From contig DDSG01000032.1 in NCBI GenBank assembly GCA_002343325.1, positions 401-41,949 of the forward strand: a stretch of DNA of 41,549 nt. Direction: 5' to 3'. Origin of the DNA: Phycisphaerales bacterium UBA2396 (lineage in GTDB: Bacteria; Planctomycetota; Phycisphaerae; Phycisphaerales; UBA1924). The notes beneath the pieces are model-generated. The model made no database searches. It was not told the DNA's origin and saw only the letters and a list, made by a program, of their open reading frames with translations. How positions within the stretch are numbered: the stretch's first letter is position 1; the number at the start of each line of letters is the position of its first letter. This document shows positions 1-7,363 of this stretch, piece after piece. The position numbers were made by a program, and so were the translations under genes.

Positions 1-13
1 GCTCTTCCGATCT
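1..13. other. Residual Illumina adapter at the left edge
   Basis: The first 13 bases, GCTCTTCCGATCT, are identical to the 3' end of the standard Illumina read adapter. An exact 13-base match at the very first base of a window is very unlikely by chance. The dnaB frame happens to stay open through it, so the last four codons of that frame are probably artificial. Confidence 0.85.
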
Positions 14-1706
14 CATCGATCGTGTCGTCGTCCCGGTCCGGACCGCCGCCGTCGCGGTGGTTCTCCACCGGGCCCGTCTGACGCCCGGCGCGAAAGTTCG
101 ATCCCTGGTCGGTCGGTCGAGGCGCATCGAAGGGCGGGGGTTCCGTCCCCTGTCGGGGTGGCGTGTTGAACGGCGCGGGGGAAGGGGCGAACGCGCCGCC
201 CGCGAGCCGGTCCACGTCCACCGGCGGATGGCTGAACTGATCCAGGTTCTTGAAGCGGGTGGTGTTGGCGTCCCACTTGAGCTTCACCACGCCCGTCGGC
301 CCGTTGCGCTGCTTGGCGATGATCAGCTCGGCGATCCCCACCTTGTCCGGGTTCTCCATCGCCCACTCGGGGTTCTGCACGTGGTAGTAGTCCTCGCGGT
401 GCAGCAGGATGATCACGTCGGCGTCCTGCTCGATCGAGCCCGACTCGCGCAGGTCCGCCATGCGCGGGCGGTTCCCCTCACGCTGCTCGCTCGCGCGGTT
501 GAGCTGCGCCAGGCACACGATCGGCACGTTCAGCTCGCGTGCCAGCGCCTTGATCCCGCGGCTGATCGTCGACACCTCGACCTGCCTGCTCTCGCGGGCG
601 GCGGCCGGGGAAGTCAGGAGCTGGAGGTAGTCGATCATGATGCAGCGGATCCCGTGCTGCCGAACCAGCCGCCGGGCCCGTGCGCGGAGCGTCATGACCG
701 TCATGTTTGGCGTGTCATCGACAAAGATCGGCGCCTGCTCGAGCTCCCCGCACGCCTGGATGACGCGCTTGAAATCGACGTTGTGCCCGCTCCTCAGGTG
801 GTGGCTCGAAAGCCCCGAACGCTGCGAGATCAGACGCTGCGTCACCGCGCTCTTGGACATTTCGAGTGAGAAGACGGCGATGGGCACACGCTTCCCGTCC
901 TCACGCACCGCGATGTGCCCCCCGAGCGCGATCTGCTCGGCAAGATTGAGCGCCAACGCGGTCTTGCCCATCGACGGACGAGCCGCCACGATGATCAGCT
1001 CGCCCGGCTGGAGCCCGCGGAGCATGTCGTCAAGCTCGGCGTAGCCGGAGGGAATCCCGCTGAAGCCCTGCCCGTCCTGCGACTCGAGCCGATCGATCTC
1101 CTCCTGCAGAAGCCGGGCGAGCGCCTGCGGCTCGTTCGACTGGTCGTCCTCCGCGATCTCGAAGATGCGCGTCTCGGCCTCGTCGAGCACCTCGCGCGCA
1201 CCCTCCGGGCCAAGATCGTTCCCAACGTGGTACGCCTCGTACAGGATCTTCCCCGCGGTGTCGATCAGCTTCCGAAGCTTGGCCTTCTCGGAGACGATCC
1301 GGGCGTAGTGCGGCGCGTTGACCGCGCTGGGCACGGCCTCGGCCAGCTCGATGAGCTTCTGGTCGCCCCCGATCTGCTCGTAGACACCCAGCTCGCGGAG
1401 CCGATTCTGGATCTGCACCAGATCGCCCGAGTGGTGCTTGTCGTAGACCTCGATCAATGCGCGGTAGATGTGCCCGTGCTCGGGGAAGTGAAACTCCTCG
1501 GGCTTGCGCACGACCATCAGCACGTCGCCGATCACCGACGGGTCGAGGATCATCGACCCCAGCAGCGACATCTCCGCCTCACGCGAGAAGGGGGGCTCGC
1601 GGTCGAACAAACGACCCAGCGGGCGACCCTGCGGCTGCTCGCCCCGGCGCGGGCGGTTGCGCGGGTCGTATCGCCCGAAGTCGAAGGTGTCCGGTGCCGA
1701 GGCCAT
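14..1706 (-). CDS. dnaB: Replicative DNA helicase DnaB, 3' end missing
   Basis: Replicative helicase: a hexameric ATPase that unwinds DNA at the fork and recruits primase. About 564 residues are visible and the frame is still open at the left edge. The order is a short basic N-terminal lead, the DnaB N-terminal helical domain (from about residue 30, 'SREAEMSLLGSMILDP'), then the RecA-like domain with Walker A ARPSMGKT (Lys about 248), the 'VFSLEMS' stretch, the 'MIDYLQLL' Walker B and the 'KQRNGPTG' arginine-finger region. The conserved core ends near 'FKNL'. Beyond it lies a Pro/Gly/Asp-rich tail of about 80 residues, not usual for the roughly 450-470 residue family. The ATG at 1706 is the only reasonable start; I see no TAnnnT box or good Shine-Dalgarno before it. 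It is divergent from pdxH across 150 bp. Identification is secure; the true C-terminus is not in the window. Confidence 0.96.
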
Positions 1707-1844
1707 AGGGAGAGGATTCTCGCCCGCCGGGCCGCGGCGGACCACGTAACTGGCAGAAGTTTCCCGAAGTCATCCACAACCCCCGTGCGCACGAAGAGGG
1801 TCAGGGGGGTGGTGGGTAGGAGCAGGGGTCGAACGGGCGGGGCC

Positions 1845-1850
1845 TATGGT
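1845..1850 (+). promoter_or_regulatory. TAnnnT -10 box of pdxH (leaderless type)
   Basis: TATGGT ends exactly 6 nt before the pdxH ATG at 1857, the spacing from a -10 box to a transcription start on the A of ATG. There is no Shine-Dalgarno and no clear -35. Confidence 0.5.
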
Positions 1851-1856
1851 GAACAC

Positions 1857-2564
1857 ATGACGGGAGCCATTCTCAAACTGTTGGACAAGTTCGGGCACGA
1901 GCGGCCGTTGCCGGAGCCTCTTCCGGGGGATCCGGTGCCGACCTTCCGCGCCTGGTTCGACGAAGCGGTCAGAGAGAAGAAGCAGGACAATCCGAACTGC
2001 ATGTATCTCGCGACGTGCACGGGAGATGGGCGCCCGAGCGTTCGGACGGTGCTGTGCAAGGCGATCGATCCGGCAACGGGGGGGATTGAGTTCTACACCA
2101 ACTATCAGAGCCGAAAGGCCGGAGAGATCGAGCAGGTCTGGCGGGCGGCGATTCTCTTTCACTGGGACAACAAGGACCGGCAGGTTCGGCTCGAAGGCCC
2201 CGTGATGCGGGTGAGCGGGGAGGAGAGCGACGCCTACTTCCGGAGTCGGCGGTGGGAGAGCCGTCTGGGCGCGTGGGCGAGCGACCAGAGCCGGCCGATC
2301 GCCAGCCGCAAGGAGTTGCTGGAAAAGATCGGGCGGACGGTGGATCGGCTGGGGCTGGACGCACTGGGGCTGTTGGCGGGTCGGGACGTGGAAATCCCCA
2401 GGCCTGCGCACTGGGGCGGGTATCGCCTGATGCCCGAACGGTTGGAGCTGTGGCAGGGGGGTGTCGGACGGGTGCACGACCGGGCGGTGTGGGCGCGTGA
2501 TGTGAGGGTGGAAGGTTCGGCGTGGAGCGTGGGGGCGTGGTCGGGGACGCGGCTGCAGCCGTGA
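1857..2564 (+). CDS. pdxH: Pyridoxine/pyridoxamine 5'-phosphate oxidase
   Basis: FMN-dependent oxidase that makes pyridoxal 5'-phosphate from PNP or PMP, the last step of vitamin B6 synthesis and salvage; cytosolic homodimer. The 235 residues fit the family (E. coli 218). Visible motifs are RPSVRTVLCK, FYTNYQSRKAGEIE (FMN phosphate region), WESRLGAWASDQS, and the C-terminal RLELWQGG...VHDR block that binds the substrate phosphate, ending in RLQP as family members end in RL-P. The frame is open far upstream, antisense to dnaB, but only the ATG at 1857 gives the family N-terminus, and a TATGGT box 6 nt before it supports this start. It is alone in its unit. The window also holds one PLP enzyme, glyA, about 18 kb away; no functional link is implied. 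Confidence 0.95.
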   Translation: MTGAILKLLDKFGHERPLPEPLPGDPVPTFRAWFDEAVREKKQDNPNCMYLATCTGDGRPSVRTVLCKAIDPATGGIEFYTNYQSRKAGEIEQVWRAAILFHWDNKDRQVRLEGPVMRVSGEESDAYFRSRRWESRLGAWASDQSRPIASRKELLEKIGRTVDRLGLDALGLLAGRDVEIPRPAHWGGYRLMPERLELWQGGVGRVHDRAVWARDVRVEGSAWSVGAWSGTRLQP

Positions 2565-2734
2565 GGGTTTGCGGACGTCGGCGCAGACGGCGCAGGCCGC
2601 ACGAGCGCGATGGGATGTGCTGAATAGGGGGATTGCCTTTCCCGGGTGCGAAGTGTGGGGAAGGAAGGTCCGAAGAAGGCGGAGCCGGCGCGGCGTGCGT
2701 GGTGCTGCGCGCGGGGTGCCTACTGCGAGTGTGT

Positions 2735-3955
2735 ATGAAGGTCCGCAGCCAACTTACAGCCGCCGAGGTTGAGCAGTTGTACAGGTCGCTGGAGGCGCGG
2801 CTGGACAGGATCGGTCTGGAGACGCAGCCCGAGGTGGCGGTGCGGATCCTCGATCTGGTGAACAAGGCGGACGTGCAGATCGCGGATTATGCGAGCGTGA
2901 TCCGGACGGACGCGGCGCTGTCGGGGCGGCTGCTCAGGCTGGCGAATTCGGCGTTCTTTGCGCAGGTGACCCCGGTGACGAGCCTGGATCGGGCGTGCGT
3001 GCTGCTGGGGGTCGAGCGGCTGCGTGCGTTCAGCCTCGGGTTTTATCTGAGCCGTGCGGCGGCGAGCGACGTTGGGCACGAGTTGTCGAGGCGGGTCTGG
3101 GGTGAGTCGGTGTTTCGCGGGTGTCTGTCGTCGGCGCTGGCGAGACGGCTGCTGCCCGAGTACGCGATGGAGGCGTTTGTGGTCGGGCTGATGCTCGACG
3201 CCGGCGTGCCGCTGATGTACAAGCTGGTGGGGTCACCTTACTTGCTGCTGCAGGCGGAGACGGCGGCGCCGCCCAAGAAGCACCACCGAGAATTCACGAC
3301 GCTGGGGTTCACGCACGTGGACGTGATCACGACCCTGGCGAGGCGGTGGAAGCTGCCGCCGGTGCTGGCAAGGCCGCTCGCCTGGCACCACAGCCCGCCC
3401 GCGGAGACGGGGGGTACGAGCCCGGAGCACGTGCTGCACCGGATCGTGTACTACGTGGGAGCGATCGACCTGGATCGGCGGACGACTCTGCCCAGGGAGG
3501 CGGCGCCGATGTCCGCGCTGGCGTCGAAGGTGATCGGGTGCGACGAGCGAGAGCTGACCAAGGTGATCGCGTCGGCGGCGGGGGAGTACAAGTCGACGAT
3601 GGGGGTTTTCAGCGGGGTCGGCTCGGCGATGGCGGACCTGGACGCGCTGCCCGATATGGTCCATGTCCAACTTTCGAAGCTGTTGGACGATACCCTGACC
3701 CGGTCGGCGGCTGGTCCGGATCGGCCCGGGGTGGGTCGGTTCAAGATCGGCGGGTGCGAGGTGGACATTGTCTCGGACCAGCCCGGATGGGCGGTGGCGT
3801 ATCTGGTCACGGCCGGTGGGGAGCGTCTGGCGAGCCACCGGTTTATCCCGGGGCCGGACGTCGTGTCGCAGATCCGGCACGCCTTCTCGCTGGAGGTAAC
3901 GGGCGTGGACGAGGAGCGGGCGTTGGCGGAGCACATCCGAGGACTGGCGGCGTGA
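2735..3955 (+). CDS. HDOD domain signalling protein
   Basis: 406 residues. Residues about 15-220 form an HDOD domain (an HD-related output domain without the HD metal dyad): a 'QPEVAVRILDLVNKADVQIA' start, an 'LSGRLLRLANSAFF' helix, 'LDRACVLLGVERLRAFSL', and later LARRWKLPPVL followed by WHHSPP. HDOD proteins are usually regulatory and often tied to motility, stress or cyclic-di-GMP signalling; no enzymatic activity is established for the domain. The C-terminal third (about residues 290-406) is unassigned. The ATG at 2735 is chosen because the 34 codons before it are Gly/Arg/Cys-rich and unlike a protein; there is no strong ribosome site. The next gene begins 34 nt downstream but has its own TAnnnT box, so co-transcription is possible but not required. 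The position is of interest because a MoxR ATPase usually precedes DUF58 genes. Confidence 0.88.
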   Translation: MKVRSQLTAAEVEQLYRSLEARLDRIGLETQPEVAVRILDLVNKADVQIADYASVIRTDAALSGRLLRLANSAFFAQVTPVTSLDRACVLLGVERLRAFSLGFYLSRAAASDVGHELSRRVWGESVFRGCLSSALARRLLPEYAMEAFVVGLMLDAGVPLMYKLVGSPYLLLQAETAAPPKKHHREFTTLGFTHVDVITTLARRWKLPPVLARPLAWHHSPPAETGGTSPEHVLHRIVYYVGAIDLDRRTTLPREAAPMSALASKVIGCDERELTKVIASAAGEYKSTMGVFSGVGSAMADLDALPDMVHVQLSKLLDDTLTRSAAGPDRPGVGRFKIGGCEVDIVSDQPGWAVAYLVTAGGERLASHRFIPGPDVVSQIRHAFSLEVTGVDEERALAEHIRGLAA

Positions 3956-3976
3956 ACACCGCGGGCGGGTCCGCGG

Positions 3977-3982
3977 TACGAT
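3977..3982 (+). promoter_or_regulatory. TAnnnT -10 box deciding the DUF58 start
   Basis: TACGAT ends 7 nt before the ATG at 3990. It overlaps the alternative in-frame ATG at 3981, so if it is the -10 box the protein must start at 3990. Confidence 0.5.
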
Positions 3983-3989
3983 GCGTGAG

Positions 3990-5009
3990 ATGTCGGACAC
4001 GCACGGGTCCATGCCTGGCTCGGCCTCGGTCGATGCGTCGCTGTATCTGCACCCGCAGACGCTGGCGAGGCTGTCGTCGTTCGAGATGCGCGCCAAGATG
4101 ATCGTGGAGGGGCTCAGCAGCGGGCAGCACCGTTCGCCCTTTCAGGGATACTCCGTCGAGTTCGCGCAGCACCGACCTTATGTGGCGGGGGATGATCTTC
4201 GACACCTCGACTGGAAGGTCTATGGGCGCAGCGACAAGCTCCAGCTCAAGCAGTACCAGCAGGAGACGAACCTCGACCTGCTGCTGCTGGTGGACAGCTC
4301 AGGGTCGATGAACTACGGGTCGCGGGCCTTCGCGGAGGCCTCGGGAAGCGGACGCGAGGTCAGCCTGGACGGGCGCCCCAACTGGACGAAGTTCGATCAC
4401 GCGACGGCGGTGGCGGCGGCGCTGTCCTACATCACGCTGCGGCAGGGGGACCGTGTCGGGCTGGTGGTGTACGCCGACGAGGTGCGGCTGAACCTGCGCC
4501 GCAGCGGCGGGCAGCAGGCGTGGCGTCCCATCGTGTCGGCGCTGGCGACGCACCCGGACCAGACCCCGGGGGGCGATTCGAGGCCGACGGATCTTCGGCG
4601 GGCGGTGGACCAGATTCTCGGGGGCGTCGGGAACCGGTGCCTGATGGTCGTGATCAGCGATCTGTTTCAGGACATGGACCAGGTGAAGGACGCGTTCGCG
4701 CGTGTGCGGCACGCGGGGCACGACCTGATCGTGTTCCAGGTGATGGATCGGGCGGAACTGGACTTTCCCTTCGGCGAGGCGTCGCCCTTCTTCGGGCTCG
4801 AGGGCGAGGGGACGATCAAGATTGATCCCCGCGCGATGCGGGAGGCGTATCTCGCCGCGGTGTCGTCGCACCTGGCGGAGGCGAGAAAGGTGCTGCGTTC
4901 GCTGGGCTTTGACCATCACCTGGTCGAGACGCACGACTGGCTCGGGCCGACGCTGGCGGCGTTCGTGTCGCGGCGGAACGCGCAGATGAGGCGGAGCAAA
5001 CGCGGGTGA
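3990..5009 (+). CDS. DUF58 domain protein with vWA fold
   Basis: 339 residues, no signal peptide or membrane span. The DUF58 signature is clear: GDDLRHLDWKVYGRSDKL (about 68-84) followed by the strand 'LDLLLLVDSSGSM', which holds a complete vWA MIDAS motif D102-x-S104-x-S106. DUF58 proteins are usually encoded with a MoxR AAA+ ATPase and membrane vWA proteins. The set is thought to act as a chaperone or metal-insertion type complex, with known examples in methanol dehydrogenase maturation and in Bat aerotolerance operons. The stop codon overlaps the ATG of the next gene by one base (TGATG), so the two are translationally coupled. An in-frame ATG at 3981 would add three residues; the TACGAT box favours 3990. 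Family assignment is secure; the substrate is unknown. Confidence 0.93.
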   Translation: MSDTHGSMPGSASVDASLYLHPQTLARLSSFEMRAKMIVEGLSSGQHRSPFQGYSVEFAQHRPYVAGDDLRHLDWKVYGRSDKLQLKQYQQETNLDLLLLVDSSGSMNYGSRAFAEASGSGREVSLDGRPNWTKFDHATAVAAALSYITLRQGDRVGLVVYADEVRLNLRRSGGQQAWRPIVSALATHPDQTPGGDSRPTDLRRAVDQILGGVGNRCLMVVISDLFQDMDQVKDAFARVRHAGHDLIVFQVMDRAELDFPFGEASPFFGLEGEGTIKIDPRAMREAYLAAVSSHLAEARKVLRSLGFDHHLVETHDWLGPTLAAFVSRRNAQMRRSKRG

Positions 5010-7363
5010 TGAGTTCGTTTGTCAATCCCGGTTTGCTGGTGGCGGGGCTGCTCGCGGTGTCGTTGCCGGTGCTGATTCACATCCTGCTGAGGCGGCGGCG
5101 CAAGCCCGTGCCGTGGGCCGCGATGAAGTTCCTGATGGAGGCGTACCGGCGGCAGCGTCGGCGGGCGCGGCTCGAGCAGTTGCTGCTGTTGCTGGCGCGG
5201 TGCGCGGTGGTGGGGTTGCTCGCGCTGGCGGTGGGGAGGCCGATGTTCGGCGCGGGAGGGCTCTTGTCGGGCGGGGGCGCCCGCTTGGTGTGCATTGTGA
5301 TCGACGACAGCCTGACGGCGGACGTGCGGGCGGACGGCGGGATGAGCGAGCTCGAGACGCACAAGGAGGCAGCCCTTCGCGTGCTGGGCGGGCTTGATGC
5401 GTCGGCGGGCGATCGGGCGATGCTGATCACGATGGGGGGCCCGGCGACGGCGGTGGTGGAGTCGCCTTCGAGCGACATCCCGGGGGTGATGGCCGCGGTC
5501 CGAGCGATCCGGGGTCAGGCTGGGGCGGCGGATGTGGAGGGTGCGCTGGGGCTGGCGCGAGAGGCGATGTCGGGCTGGCCGGCGGGGAGTGTGGGGAATC
5601 TTGTGCTGCTGACGGGCTGGCGTGCGGGGAGCATTGATCTGACGAAGCCGCCGGCGGGTCTGAATGCGCCGGGGACCGATCCGAGCGCGGCGAGGCGTGT
5701 GCAGGCGAGTGCACCGGCCGAGCGAGTGGCGGAGAACGTGCGAGTCGTGTCTGTGACATCCCTGAGGCCGGTGCTTGTGGCTCCGGACGCGGAGGATGGG
5801 CGGGATGAGCCGGTGTCGGTCGAGGTTCGGGTGGAGCTGTCGAGGTCCGGAGCGCTCGGGGCGGGTTCGGGCGGTGTGTCGGTTGCGGCGGTGTCGGCCT
5901 CGGGGGAAGCGACGGAAGCGGTGAGGCTGCCCGTGGCGTGGGGTGCGGGGCAGGCGTCGGCGGTGGTCTCGGGGACGATCGCGGTGCCGGCGTCGATGGC
6001 GCGGGCCAGTTCGGCGGTGGTGCTGCGTGCGGCGGTGGGGGGCGATTCGCTCCCCGGGGATGACGTGTGGTCTGTGCCGCTGGTCTCGCGGCGCGTGCTG
6101 CGTGTGGCGGTGGTGGCGCGTTCGACGTCGGGGATGGTGACGCCCGGGGAGTACTCGGCGGGTGACTGGCTGTCGCTGGCGCTCTCGCCCGAGGCGGCGA
6201 CGTTCGATCGTCGTGGGATGGAAGTGGAGGTTGTGCGGATCGACGCGGGGAGCGAGGACCTTGGGTCTGTGCTGGGGTGCGACGCGGTGTTTGTCGCGTC
6301 ACCCGAAGCGTTGAACGCGTCGGGGTGGACGGTGCTTCGGCGGGCGATTGATGGTGGGGCGTTGGTGGCGTTGTTCGCGGGGGTTGCGGGCGGCGGGGAA
6401 TCGGCGGGTGTGGCCGCGTGGGCCGAGCGCGTGCCCGCGGACCTGGGGCTGGCGTGGCGGATCGCGAGGGAGAGCAAGGCGGTTGAGAGCGGCGTGGCGG
6501 CGACGAGCGCGGGGCGTGGGTTTTTGTCGCAGATCGGGCCGGAACTGGACGAACTGCTCAGGCCTGTGCGCGTGACGCGGGTGCTGCCGATCGAGCGAAC
6601 GGGCGGGGGCAATGGAGGTGGGGGCGATGGAGGCGGGGGCGAAAGGGGAACCGAGGTCGCGGGGGATGTGCTGCTTCGGGCGGGGGACGAGGTGTTGATG
6701 GTGTCGTCGCCCGGGCCTGGTGGTCGAGGGCTGGCGGTGTACGTGTCGGCGTCGATGGAGCTTGGCTGGACGAATCTGCCGGCGATGCCGATGATGGTGC
6801 CCTTGGCGCAGGAGTTGTTGAGGCAGGGTGTGGCGCGGTCGCTGGTGCCGGGTGTGTGGTCGGCGGGGGAGGCGCCGGGTTGGCCGACGGGCGCGGAGCA
6901 GGCCCGCCCGATCGCGGACGCAGAGGGAGAGTCTGTGCGAGCGGGAGCGCAGCTCGGCGAGACGATCCGGCGTGTGTCGTCGTGGCGGGTGGTGGACGGG
7001 AGCGGGCGGACGCTGGGGCTTGCGAGTGTGAACTCGGCGGCGAGCGGGTCGCGCGTGGAGCCGCAGGGCGAGTCGGCGGTGCGTGGGTGGCTCGACGGGC
7101 TGGCAGGCTCGGGGAACTGGACGCGTGTGAGCGGGGCGGAGGGTGAGTCGGGCGCGGGATCGGAGGGTGAGCGGGCGTCTGACGCGGCGGCGACGCCGCT
7201 GGATGCGTGGCTGCTCGGGGCGGTGCTGGCGCTGGTGCTGGTGGAGATGGTTCTGGCGAGGCGGTTCTCGCACGCGAACGTGTCGGAGCGATCGCCCGGG
7301 CTTTCGGGGACGCTCCGGGAGTCTGGGTCGTCGGGGGCGGCACGCGGGGAGGCGGCGGCGTGA
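5009..7363 (+). CDS. BatA-like membrane protein with N-terminal aerotolerance domain and vWA region
   Basis: 784 residues. The N-terminus is the Bat/aerotolerance-regulator type: 'FVNPGLLVAGLL' into a membrane span (about 8-27) ending PVLIHILLRRRR, a 'PWAAMKFLMEA' cytoplasmic turn, then a second span (about 57-77). A vWA-like strand follows, with the relaxed MIDAS D99-D-S101-L-T103. The long middle part is beta-rich and may be a second domain. Residues about 600-620 hold a Gly/Asn-rich low-complexity linker. A last hydrophobic segment ('LLGAVLALVLVEMVL') near residue 745 anchors the C-terminus. The ATG at 5009 overlaps the previous stop; a GTG at 5006 would add one residue. The stop overlaps the next start as GTGA. 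Predicted to be an inner-membrane partner of the DUF58 protein; function inferred from family and context only. Confidence 0.88.
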   Translation: MSSFVNPGLLVAGLLAVSLPVLIHILLRRRRKPVPWAAMKFLMEAYRRQRRRARLEQLLLLLARCAVVGLLALAVGRPMFGAGGLLSGGGARLVCIVIDDSLTADVRADGGMSELETHKEAALRVLGGLDASAGDRAMLITMGGPATAVVESPSSDIPGVMAAVRAIRGQAGAADVEGALGLAREAMSGWPAGSVGNLVLLTGWRAGSIDLTKPPAGLNAPGTDPSAARRVQASAPAERVAENVRVVSVTSLRPVLVAPDAEDGRDEPVSVEVRVELSRSGALGAGSGGVSVAAVSASGEATEAVRLPVAWGAGQASAVVSGTIAVPASMARASSAVVLRAAVGGDSLPGDDVWSVPLVSRRVLRVAVVARSTSGMVTPGEYSAGDWLSLALSPEAATFDRRGMEVEVVRIDAGSEDLGSVLGCDAVFVASPEALNASGWTVLRRAIDGGALVALFAGVAGGGESAGVAAWAERVPADLGLAWRIARESKAVESGVAATSAGRGFLSQIGPELDELLRPVRVTRVLPIERTGGGNGGGGDGGGGERGTEVAGDVLLRAGDEVLMVSSPGPGGRGLAVYVSASMELGWTNLPAMPMMVPLAQELLRQGVARSLVPGVWSAGEAPGWPTGAEQARPIADAEGESVRAGAQLGETIRRVSSWRVVDGSGRTLGLASVNSAASGSRVEPQGESAVRGWLDGLAGSGNWTRVSGAEGESGAGSEGERASDAAATPLDAWLLGAVLALVLVEMVLARRFSHANVSERSPGLSGTLRESGSSGAARGEAAA

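Noticed and set aside
915..1856. Upstream extension of the pdxH frame, which would give a 549-residue protein
   Set aside because: The extension is antisense to dnaB, has no domain and no start signal; the family N-terminus begins at 1857.
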